NCBI RefSeq assembly: GCF_004138495.1
Contig: NZ_ML142859.1
Coordinates: forward strand, 130,062-136,450
Source of the DNA: Phytoactinopolyspora endophytica
GTDB lineage: Bacteria > Actinomycetota > Actinomycetes > Jiangellales > Jiangellaceae
DNA length: 6,389 nt
Reading direction: 5' to 3'
Of this stretch, positions 1 to 6,017 are shown piece after piece (positions within the stretch are counted from its first letter, which is position 1; the number at the start of each line of letters is the position of its first letter). The notes beneath the pieces are model-generated. The model was not told where the DNA came from. It did not search any database and was given only the letters and a program-made list of their open reading frames with translations. The position numbers and the translations under genes were made by a program.

Positions 1-80
1 CGGTCGTGCTCGGCGGCCAGGTGGTGGTCGACGACGGGGCCTTTGCTGGAGTACGAGCGGGCCACGTGCTGAGGAGCTGA
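1..80 (+). CDS. 3' end of an amidohydrolase-like gene (partial; N-acyl-D-amino-acid deacylase type?)
   Basis: Only the last 25 codons are present, read from base 3 to the TGA at 78-80. The visible tail contains VVLGGQVVVDDGAF followed by AGVRAGHVLRS. This pattern (a strand, then V/G-Q-VVVDDG, then a G-x-R-x-G-x-VLR end) is the usual final stretch of amidohydrolase-superfamily enzymes, where it closes the small beta-sandwich beside the TIM barrel. It most resembles the ending of N-acyl-D-amino-acid deacylases (COG3653), which often finish in TGARPGRVLR-like residues. No catalytic residue lies inside the window, so the substrate cannot be judged. The stop codon is 6 bases before the next gene's start, which points to one operon with the following hydrolase. 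The other two frames give basic or low-quality peptides. Family call is moderate, exact enzyme class is weak. Confidence 0.6.
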   Translation, partial: VVLGGQVVVDDGAFAGVRAGHVLRS

Positions 81-86
81 AGACGC

Positions 87-1301
87 ATGCCAGAACGCGG
101 GACCCGGACGGTGATCGGGGGAGGCGAAGTGTTCGACGGGTCAGGCGCCGCGCCTTCGGCCGCCGACGTCGTCGTGGAGAATGGCCGCATCGTCGAGGTC
201 GGCACCGGCCTGGACGCCGACGTCGCCGTCGACGCGACCGGGCTGACCATCCTGCCCGGGCTGATGGACTGTCACGTGCACGTGATGCTGGACAGCGTCG
301 ATCTGATGGCGCACCTGCAGCGTCCGTTCTCGTACGGGTTCTACCTGGCCATCCGGAACCACGCGGCGACGCTCGACTGCGGCATCACCACCGTGCGCGA
401 CGCCGGAGGAGCCGATCTGGGTGTGAAGCAGGCGGTTGACGATGGGCTGGTCGAGGGTCCGCGGATGAAGACGGCCATCTCCATCCTGGGGCAGACCGGC
501 GGCCATACCGACGGCTGGCAGCCCAGTGGAATCGACACCACGCTCTTCCCGCCGCACCCGGGTCGCCCGTCGGCGATCGTCGACGGTCCCGGTGAGATGC
601 GCCGGAAGGTGCGCGAGCTCGTGCGGGCCGGTGCGGACGTGATCAAGATCTGTACCTCGGGCGGTGTGGTCTCGCCTCGTGACGATCCACGGCATCCGCA
701 CTTCGGCGCGGACGAGCTCGCCACCTGCGTGGCGGAGGCGTCGGTGGCGGGCATCTCGGTGATGGCCCACGCTCAGGGCGCCACGGGTATCAAGAACGCC
801 GTTCGCGCCGGCATCCGCTCGATCGAGCACGGCATCTATCTCGACGACGAAGCCATCGACATGATGCTCGACGCCGGTACCTACCTGGTGCCTACGCTGT
901 CCGCGCCGCAGGCGGTGATCGACGCGGCCGCGGCCGGGGCGGCCCTGCCCGACGTCGTCGTGGACAAGGCGCGTGAGGTGGTGTGGGCGCATCGGGAGTC
1001 GTTCGCCAAGGCTGTGACGGCTGGCGTACGTATCGCGATGGGGACCGATAGCGGCGTGGGCCGGCACGGGGACAACCTCTCGGAGCTCGCCCTGATGGGC
1101 GACGCCGGCATGAAGCCGGACGAAGTGCTGGTCGCGTCGACGCGCACCTCGGCTGAGCTGCTCGGCGTGGCCCAGGAGCTCGGCACGATCGAGCCGGGTA
1201 AGCGTGCGGATCTCGTCCTGGTGGGCGGGAGCCCTTACGAATTCGTCTCGCTGAAGTCGAACATCTCCGCGGTGTACAAGGACGGGCGGCGGCTGCGCTG
1301 A
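87..1301 (+). CDS. Metal-dependent amidohydrolase (prolidase-like, COG1228 type)
   Basis: A 404-residue cytoplasmic enzyme (no signal peptide) of the amidohydrolase superfamily, full length for the family. All expected metal-site landmarks are visible: HxH in DCHVHV (H63, H65) after beta-strand 1, K187 in VIKICTSGG (the lysine usually carbamylated to bridge two metals), H228 in MAHAQG, H248 in SIEHG, and D321 in MGTDSG. The GGH motif (residues 138-140) and HGDN (327-330) are typical of the Xaa-Pro-dipeptidase-like subgroup, whose characterised members cleave dipeptides or N-acyl amino acids. Residues 1-55 and about 365-404 (TIEPGKRADLVLV onward) form the small beta-sandwich. The ATG at 87 is preceded by GAGGAG at 71-76, which overlaps the upstream stop, suggesting translational coupling. 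Its neighbour upstream is another hydrolase and downstream is a peptide importer, so I infer it acts on an imported peptide-like compound. True substrate (Xaa-Pro, Xaa-Arg/Lys, N-acyl amino acid, or other) is not readable from sequence. Confidence 0.9.
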   Translation: MPERGTRTVIGGGEVFDGSGAAPSAADVVVENGRIVEVGTGLDADVAVDATGLTILPGLMDCHVHVMLDSVDLMAHLQRPFSYGFYLAIRNHAATLDCGITTVRDAGGADLGVKQAVDDGLVEGPRMKTAISILGQTGGHTDGWQPSGIDTTLFPPHPGRPSAIVDGPGEMRRKVRELVRAGADVIKICTSGGVVSPRDDPRHPHFGADELATCVAEASVAGISVMAHAQGATGIKNAVRAGIRSIEHGIYLDDEAIDMMLDAGTYLVPTLSAPQAVIDAAAAGAALPDVVVDKAREVVWAHRESFAKAVTAGVRIAMGTDSGVGRHGDNLSELALMGDAGMKPDEVLVASTRTSAELLGVAQELGTIEPGKRADLVLVGGSPYEFVSLKSNISAVYKDGRRLR

Positions 1302-1339
1302 CCCACGAACGACGGGAATGGATCACGACCGTGGTTGCC

Positions 1340-1360
1340 CGATCGGACGTGGTCGACCAC
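1340..1360. promoter_or_regulatory. Candidate operator: repeat copy A with a 12-base palindrome
   Basis: CGATCGGACG (1340-1349), then five bases, then GACCA (1355-1359). The same pattern recurs on the opposite strand at 1447-1428. A perfect palindrome GTGGTCGACCAC occupies 1349-1360. The TGGT/ACCA half-sites recall operators of FadR-type GntR regulators, but the spacer here is two bases rather than the usual three or so. The site lies about 150 bases before the binding-protein start, far for a simple repressor site unless transcription starts early in the gap. Regulatory role is inferred from symmetry only. Confidence 0.35.
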
Positions 1361-1374
1361 CTGCGGGTGTGAGG

Positions 1375-1395
1375 CCGCCGGGTGTGGCCCGGCGG
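1375..1395 (+). terminator. Candidate hairpin terminator after the hydrolase genes
   Basis: Perfect 8-base stem CCGCCGGG (1375-1382) and CCCGGCGG (1388-1395) around a 5-base loop, all G/C in the stem. It begins 74 bases after the hydrolase stop codon. There is no T-run behind it (ACCCGCAACT follows), so it is not a classical rho-independent terminator. Hairpins lacking a T-tract are often proposed as terminators in actinomycetes. It could equally be an attenuating or RNA-stabilising stem within one long transcript. Confidence 0.35.
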
Positions 1396-1406
1396 ACCCG
1401 CAACTC

Positions 1407-1450
1407 GGCCGATCCGACAACTCGACTTGGTCCGAGTCGTCCGATCGACC
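1407..1450. promoter_or_regulatory. Candidate operator: 18-base imperfect inverted repeat (copies B and C)
   Basis: Arms 1407-1424 and 1433-1450 pair at 15 of 18 positions around an 8-base centre (1425-1432). Mismatches are at 1409/1448, 1415/1442 and 1419/1438. The right arm, read on the minus strand, is CGATCGGACG-N5-GACCA, the same pattern as the site at 1340-1359. The left arm is a divergent version (CGATCCGACA). A second dyad, TTGGTC (1427-1432) with GACCAA (1447-1452), overlaps it. The dyad ends 61 bases before the binding-protein ATG, a normal place for an operator at or near a promoter. I could not identify a convincing -35/-10 pair nearby. It could also fold as an RNA stem-loop. Confidence 0.45.
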
Positions 1451-1500
1451 AAAGACTCGGGGCGTGATCCAGGCCACGCTATCGGGAACGCCGGCTCGTG

Positions 1501-1506
1501 AAGGAG
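1501..1506 (+). promoter_or_regulatory. Ribosome binding site that fixes the binding-protein start
   Basis: AAGGAG sits 5 bases before the ATG at 1512. It decides the start: the same frame stays open upstream to a TTG at 1335, but only the ATG at 1512 places a lipoprotein signal peptide at the N-terminus. Confidence 0.8.
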
Positions 1507-1511
1507 TTGTC

Positions 1512-3104
1512 ATGCGCATAGGGCACAAGGCTGCCGGAGTCCTCGCGGCGCTCATGCTGCTCGTCGCGGCCTGTGGCTCGGACAGCGACAGCGGCGGCGA
1601 GGCCGCCGCCGGCGACGGCGCTGCCGCGGAACTCGCTGTGGACGGGACGTTCACGACGGCGATCGCCGCGGACCCGGGTAATCTGCATCCGCATCTGACG
1701 GTGCTCTCAGCGACCCGCACCGTCGACGCCTACATGTACGACCAGCTCGTCTACTTCAACCAGGACGGCGAAGAGCTGCCGTGGCTGGCCGAGTCGTGGG
1801 ACGTCCAGCCCGACTCCGTGACCTATACCCTCGAGGAGGGCATAACCTGCTCCGACGGTTCGCCGCTGACGGCCGGCGACGTCGCGGCCAACTTCGAGTT
1901 CGTCACCGACGAGGCCAATGAGTCGCCGGTTCGCGGCGTCTTGGTTCCGGCGGAGATGGATATCTCCTTCGACGACGACGCCCGGACCGTGACGCTCGCC
2001 GTTGCGGAGCCCGACCCGTTCCTGTTGCACAGCACCGGCGCGCTCTTCATCGCCTGCCGCGCTGGCCTGGACGATCCGTCGCTCCTCGAACAGGACGGCA
2101 TCGGCACTGGCATGTACGAGCTGACCGAGGCCGTCGCCGACGACCACTACACGTTCGAACGACGCGACGACTACGTCTGGGGTCCGGACGGGGCTACGGC
2201 CACCGAACCCGGCACGGCTAAGACGATCAGCCTGCGTGTGATCGCGAACGAGTCGACCGCCGCCAACCTGTTCCTGTCCGGCGAACTGGACGCCGTGGCG
2301 GTGGTCGGGCCGGACCGGCAGCGGCTGGAGGGTCAGTACGAGCAGGTCACCATCCGTGGAGTGGTGGGTGAACTGTTCTTCAATCAGGCAGACGGGCGGC
2401 CCGGGCAGGATCCCGGCATGCGCGCGGCGCTCGCCCAGGCACTGGACTTCACCGAGCTGATGTCGGTGATCACCGGTGGCTACGGTGAGATGTCGCGGAT
2501 GGCCGCGGCGACACCACCGACCGCGTGTGACTTCGACTCGGTCGCTGACCACCTGCCCGCGGCGGACCCGGACGCGGCCGGCTGGACTGCGGGATCGGGC
2601 GGAACGCGCAGCAAGGACGGCACGGAGCTCGCCGTCAACCTGATCTATAACAGCACTCGCGGCGACTCCACCGCGGCGGCCGCGGAGCTGATCGCGCAGA
2701 AGTGGAACGAGATCGGCGTCGCCACCACCGCGCGGGGCATGCCACCGACCGAGTACAACGAGGTGGCCTTCAGCACCGGTGAATGGGACGCCGCACTGCT
2801 GCCGATCAACGTGCGGCTGCCCAACCAACTGGTGCCGTTCCTCTCTGGCGCCACGCCGGCCGAGGGCGGAGTCAACCTGGCCTATCTGCAGAACGAGGAC
2901 TATGACGCCGCCGTCGCCGAGGCGATGGCGATCCCCGGTGCCGAGAGCTGTGAGAAGTGGCAGGAGGCCGAGGAGGCACTGCTCGCCGCGCACGACGTCA
3001 CGATCTTCGCCGACGAGATCATCCCGACGTTCCTCAACGGCGTGACCGTCGAGCGTGGCTCCGACGGGCTGGTCGCCCCGACCATCAGATTGCAGGCTCA
3101 ATGA
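1512..3104 (+). CDS. Peptide ABC importer solute-binding lipoprotein (family 5, DppA/OppA type)
   Basis: A 530-residue extracytoplasmic lipoprotein that captures the solute and hands it to the permease. The N-terminus MRIGHK is followed by a hydrophobic stretch (8-20) and the lipobox VAAC, so C21 should be the lipidated cysteine. A Ser/Gly/Ala/Asp-rich tether runs from 22 to about 40. The family-5 binding-protein signature is clear at residues 77-130: DQLVYF, LPWLAESW, the YTLEEG strand, and CSDGSPLTAGDVAANFEF. Another typical element is ANLFLSGELDAV (251-262), and RAALAQALDF (304-313) is the helix that usually reads RQALAYAID. Length is normal for the family. The family binds di- and oligopeptides, nickel, heme and other solutes, so the ligand is not fixed by homology; the neighbouring hydrolases favour a peptide or acyl amino acid. 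Beyond C21 there are four cysteines (C113, C182, C339, C480), enough for two disulfides. The stop overlaps the permease start in ATGA. Confidence 0.92.
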   Translation: MRIGHKAAGVLAALMLLVAACGSDSDSGGEAAAGDGAAAELAVDGTFTTAIAADPGNLHPHLTVLSATRTVDAYMYDQLVYFNQDGEELPWLAESWDVQPDSVTYTLEEGITCSDGSPLTAGDVAANFEFVTDEANESPVRGVLVPAEMDISFDDDARTVTLAVAEPDPFLLHSTGALFIACRAGLDDPSLLEQDGIGTGMYELTEAVADDHYTFERRDDYVWGPDGATATEPGTAKTISLRVIANESTAANLFLSGELDAVAVVGPDRQRLEGQYEQVTIRGVVGELFFNQADGRPGQDPGMRAALAQALDFTELMSVITGGYGEMSRMAAATPPTACDFDSVADHLPAADPDAAGWTAGSGGTRSKDGTELAVNLIYNSTRGDSTAAAAELIAQKWNEIGVATTARGMPPTEYNEVAFSTGEWDAALLPINVRLPNQLVPFLSGATPAEGGVNLAYLQNEDYDAAVAEAMAIPGAESCEKWQEAEEALLAAHDVTIFADEIIPTFLNGVTVERGSDGLVAPTIRLQAQ

Positions 3105-4117
3105 CGACGGCGTCCGCGCCGCTCGCCACGACGACGCCCGAAGCCGTCGGGGGTCACACCCGCTGGGCGCGCAACCCGTGGGTCGTCTTTCTCATCCGGA
3201 GGCTGGCTCGGCTGCTCGTGTCCTTGGCGGTCCTGGTCACGATCGCGTTCTTGATGATTCATCTGATTCCCGGCGACCCGGTCCGTGCGGCCCTGGGAAT
3301 CAACGCACCGGCAGACCTGGTCGAAGCCAGGCGGGAAAGCCTCGGTCTGAACGACCCGATCGTCGTGCAGTACGTGAACTATGTCCAGGCCCTGTTCAGC
3401 GGAGATATGGGCGTGTCGATGACCTCGGGCGTCGCCGTCTCCGAGACGATCGGCCAGCGGCTGCCGGCCTCGGCGAGCCTGGCGGTCTGCGCGTTCGCGG
3501 TCGTCATGATCGTCTCGATTCCACTCGGCCTGTGCATGGCCGTGCTGACCCGGGGCGGCCGTAGGCGCGGTGCCGAGCTCGGGTTCACGTCCACGAGCGC
3601 GGTGGTCGCCGCCATCCCCGAGTTCCTGCTCGCGGTCGGGCTGGTCTTCGTCTTCGGTGTGACGCTCGACTGGTTCCCGGTGGCCGGGCGGGAGGGAGCG
3701 TCGTCATACGTGCTGCCGGTGATCGCGCTGTCGATCGGCCCGGCGTTGCTGATGGCGCGCATCGTCCGGGTCGAGGCGCTGAGCGTGCTCGGCCAGGACT
3801 TCGTCCGCACAGCGCGTGCCAAACGGCTGCCGCCGTGGCGGGTGTACTTCCGGCACGTCTTCCCGAACGCGCTCACCTCGACGCTGACTATCGGCGGGTT
3901 GCTGCTCAGCGCGATGATCGTGGGGACCGTTCTGGTGGAGAACGTCTTCGCCTGGCCGGGCATGGGGATGACCATCGTGCAGTCGATCCTGGCCAAGGAC
4001 TATCCGCTGGTCCAGGGCATCGTCCTGGTCTACGGGGTGGCCGTGCTGCTGGTGAACCTGGTGGTGGATCTGATGCTCGCGGTCGTCGACCCCCGTTCGA
4101 CCATCAGGGAGGCGTGA
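3101..4117 (+). CDS. Peptide ABC importer permease, DppB/OppB type
   Basis: A 338-residue integral membrane protein, one half of the translocation channel. After a polar N-terminus (1-27) come about six membrane segments, near residues 33-54, 122-148, 160-186, 203-219, 258-280 and 303-328. Family hallmarks are LIPGDPVRAALG (55-66), the LGLNDPIVVQYVNY block (81-94), GDMGVS (101-106), and NVFAWPGMGM (281-290), close to the usual VFxWPGxG. The cytoplasmic EAA loop that docks on the ATPase is at about 233-258 (DFVRTARAKRL to FPNAL). The position normally held by glycine in ARAKG is R242 here. I chose the ATG at 3101 because it overlaps the binding-protein stop (ATGA) and begins at the expected place before the first membrane segment. 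No good ribosome binding site precedes it, so translation is probably coupled to the upstream gene. Frame and family are very secure; the substrate is not. Confidence 0.93.
   Translation: MTTASAPLATTTPEAVGGHTRWARNPWVVFLIRRLARLLVSLAVLVTIAFLMIHLIPGDPVRAALGINAPADLVEARRESLGLNDPIVVQYVNYVQALFSGDMGVSMTSGVAVSETIGQRLPASASLAVCAFAVVMIVSIPLGLCMAVLTRGGRRRGAELGFTSTSAVVAAIPEFLLAVGLVFVFGVTLDWFPVAGREGASSYVLPVIALSIGPALLMARIVRVEALSVLGQDFVRTARAKRLPPWRVYFRHVFPNALTSTLTIGGLLLSAMIVGTVLVENVFAWPGMGMTIVQSILAKDYPLVQGIVLVYGVAVLLVNLVVDLMLAVVDPRSTIREA
4106..4112 (+). promoter_or_regulatory. Strong ribosome binding site for the permease-ATPase fusion
   Basis: AGGGAGG lies 6 bases before the ATG at 4119 and inside the last codons of the preceding permease gene. 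It confirms the start; the two genes are separated by one base. Confidence 0.8.
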
Positions 4118-4118
4118 C

Positions 4119-6017
4119 ATGCGGCTGGAGCACTGGCGCAGCGCGTTGAAGAGCCCGGTGGGAGGGGTCGCCGCGACGCTGCTCGTGGCCTTCGCCGTGC
4201 TGGCGGTGATCGCGCCGATCATCTGGGGCGATGCCGCGGAGGAGACCGACCCGGCCGCGCTGTCCCTGGGGTCGAGCCCGGAGCATCTGCTCGGCACCGA
4301 CGCGCTGGGTCGGGACATCGCACTGCGGGTACTTGTGGCCACCCGGTTCTCACTCGGGCTCGCACTGCTGGCCACCTCGATCTCGGTGACCATCGGCATC
4401 ATCCTAGGCGTGCTGCCGGCCGTGCTCGGGCGGCGTGCCGGGCGTCTGGTGGTGGCCGTGGTCAACCTGGCGGTCGCCTTCCCAGCACTGCTGCTGGCGT
4501 TGTTCTTCGCTGTCGTGTTCGGCATCGGCTCGCATGGAGCGGTCCTGGCGATCGGCGCGGCCGGGGCGCCGTCGTTCGCCCGGCTCGTGCAGACCAATGT
4601 GGCGTCGGTGTCAGGACGGGACTACGTCTCGGCGGCGCGCGTCGCGGGTGTGAGCCGGATCCGGCTGGTCGTGCGGCACCTGTTGCCGAACATCGGCGAG
4701 CCGCTGGTGGTCAACGCCACGGTGATGGCGGGCACGGCCCTGCTGGCGTTCGCCGGCCTGTCCTTCCTCGGCCTCGGCGTTCAGCCGCCGTCGTACGACT
4801 GGGGCCGGCTGCTGGGCGAGGGGCTGGATCGGATCTATCTCAACCCCGCGGCTGCCCTCGCGCCCGGTGTCGCCGTCGTCTTGGCCGGTCTGGCGTTCAC
4901 GCTGATGGGAGAGGCGATCGCGCAGGTGGTGGGGATCCGGACGGGAATCTTCCGGATCCCGCAACGCATGCCCGACCCGGCCGCGCAGGCAGAGTCCGGG
5001 CGTGACGACGATGCCGTGCTGGTCGTCGAGGACCTCCGGGTAGCTTTCCCGTCCGCCGATGGACAGACCGAACCGGTGGATGGGGTGAGCCTGACCATCC
5101 AGCGTGGCGAGACGGTGGGGATCGTCGGTGAGTCCGGCTCGGGCAAGAGCCTGACCGCACTCGCCCTGGCCAAACTCACACCGGAGAACGCTGCGGTGTC
5201 GGCGACCCGGCTGGATTTCACCGGGGAGTCGTTGCTCGGCCGTTCCGACGCGGAGGTCCGCCGGCTGCTCGGAACGTCGCTGGCGATGGTCTTCCAGGAC
5301 CCGATGACCTCGTTCAACCCGTCGATGCGGGTGGGGTGGCAGATCGCCGAGGTCGCTCGTGCCCTTGAAGGGCGCGGCCGTCGCGAGGCGCTGGACCGAG
5401 CGGTGGACAGGCTGCGCAAGGTGCATATGCCGGTCCCAGAGCGACGCGCGCGCCAGTACCCGCACGAGTTCTCCGGCGGAATGCGTCAGCGGGCGATGAT
5501 CGGCATGGGCCTGATGAGCACGCCCGCACTGATCATCGCCGACGAGCCGACCACCGCGCTGGATGTGACCGTGCAGCGGCAGGTGCTGCGGCTGCTCCGC
5601 GACGTGCAGCGTGACTCGGGCGCGGCGGTGGTGCTGATCTCGCATGACATCGCGGTGGTGTCGCAGATGTGCCAACGCATCGTCGTCATGTACGCCGGGC
5701 GGATCGTGGAGGAGCTTCCGGTCGACCGGCTGGCCTCGGCGGCGCATCCGTATACCCGTGCTCTGCTGGGATCGGTACCGGACATGACCACGGACCGGGA
5801 GCGGCCGCTGGCCACCATCCCGGGGCGGCCGCCGGACCCGGTCTCCCGGCCCACCGGCTGTGCGTTCGCGCCGAGATGCGAGTTCGCCGACGCGCAATGC
5901 GGCGACGTGCCGGTCCTCACCGCGGTCGGCGTGGAACATCAGCGGGCGGCGTGCTGGCACCCGCGGGAGGAACCGCTGCCCGTCGTGGCCGACGCGGAGA
6001 TCGGAGGGCGGGTATGA
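4119..6017 (+). CDS. Fused peptide importer permease (DppC type) and ATPase (DppD type)
   Basis: A 632-residue protein combining two subunits that are separate in most bacteria. Residues 1 to about 275 are the DppC/OppC-type permease: first membrane helix near 16-36, LLGTDALGRDI (57-67), further helices near 78-100, 110-135, 139-157, 200-219 and 247-271, and an EAA loop around 168-191 (DYVSAARVAGVSR, LLPNI) with its glycine intact at 177. A linker of about 20 residues (near 278-298, PQRMPDPAAQAESG) leads to the ATPase. That part has Walker A GESGSGKS (337-344), Q-loop FQDP (Q393), signature FSGGMRQR (451-458), Walker B LIIADEPT (D475, E476), D-loop ALD and switch H509, so it should be active. 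The C-terminal oligopeptide-type extension begins near HPYTRALL (543-550) and holds C581, C587, C594 and C612. No stop or frame break occurs at the junction. Such fusions are known in actinomycetes, so this is probably genuine rather than a sequencing artefact. Confidence 0.94.
   Translation: MRLEHWRSALKSPVGGVAATLLVAFAVLAVIAPIIWGDAAEETDPAALSLGSSPEHLLGTDALGRDIALRVLVATRFSLGLALLATSISVTIGIILGVLPAVLGRRAGRLVVAVVNLAVAFPALLLALFFAVVFGIGSHGAVLAIGAAGAPSFARLVQTNVASVSGRDYVSAARVAGVSRIRLVVRHLLPNIGEPLVVNATVMAGTALLAFAGLSFLGLGVQPPSYDWGRLLGEGLDRIYLNPAAALAPGVAVVLAGLAFTLMGEAIAQVVGIRTGIFRIPQRMPDPAAQAESGRDDDAVLVVEDLRVAFPSADGQTEPVDGVSLTIQRGETVGIVGESGSGKSLTALALAKLTPENAAVSATRLDFTGESLLGRSDAEVRRLLGTSLAMVFQDPMTSFNPSMRVGWQIAEVARALEGRGRREALDRAVDRLRKVHMPVPERRARQYPHEFSGGMRQRAMIGMGLMSTPALIIADEPTTALDVTVQRQVLRLLRDVQRDSGAAVVLISHDIAVVSQMCQRIVVMYAGRIVEELPVDRLASAAHPYTRALLGSVPDMTTDRERPLATIPGRPPDPVSRPTGCAFAPRCEFADAQCGDVPVLTAVGVEHQRAACWHPREEPLPVVADAEIGGRV
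6003..6008 (+). promoter_or_regulatory. Ribosome binding site for the second ATPase gene
   Basis: GGAGGG ends 5 bases before the ATG at 6014 and lies within the end of the fusion gene. It supports the start that overlaps the fusion's stop in ATGA. Confidence 0.75.

Noticed and set aside
141..1067. 308-codon minus-strand reading frame opposite the amidohydrolase
   Set aside because: Same shadow effect; the + strand gene has a full set of metal-binding residues.
1335..1511. 59-codon N-terminal extension of the binding-protein frame from a TTG at 1335
   Set aside because: It would bury the signal peptide and lipobox, has no ribosome binding site, and runs through the repeats. The ATG at 1512 with AAGGAG is far better.
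1452..1511. Promoter elements (TTGGTC as -35, TATCGG near 1480 as -10, GGAAC as an ECF-type -35)
   Set aside because: Spacing or sequence does not fit a -35/-10 pair, and the GGAAC option would place the -10 on the start codon. A promoter probably exists in the gap but I cannot place it.
2957..3100. Upstream extension of the DppB-type permease frame
   Set aside because: It lies inside the binding-protein gene and is Arg-rich and low in quality. The ATG at 3101 in an ATGA overlap precedes the first membrane helix properly.
1707..3101. 464-codon minus-strand reading frame opposite the binding protein
   Set aside because: It mirrors the codon bias of the + strand gene, is rich in Arg/Gly/Val/His without recognisable domains, and the + strand product is a clear family member.
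4940..5020. Possible missed stop or frameshift joining two separate genes
   Set aside because: The frame is continuous, the linker has normal composition for a fusion, no start with a good ribosome binding site sits before the ATPase part, and such fusions are known in actinomycetes.
4611..5960. 449-codon minus-strand reading frame opposite the fusion gene
   Set aside because: Shadow of the ATPase coding strand: extreme His/Arg content and no domain; the + strand has all ABC motifs.
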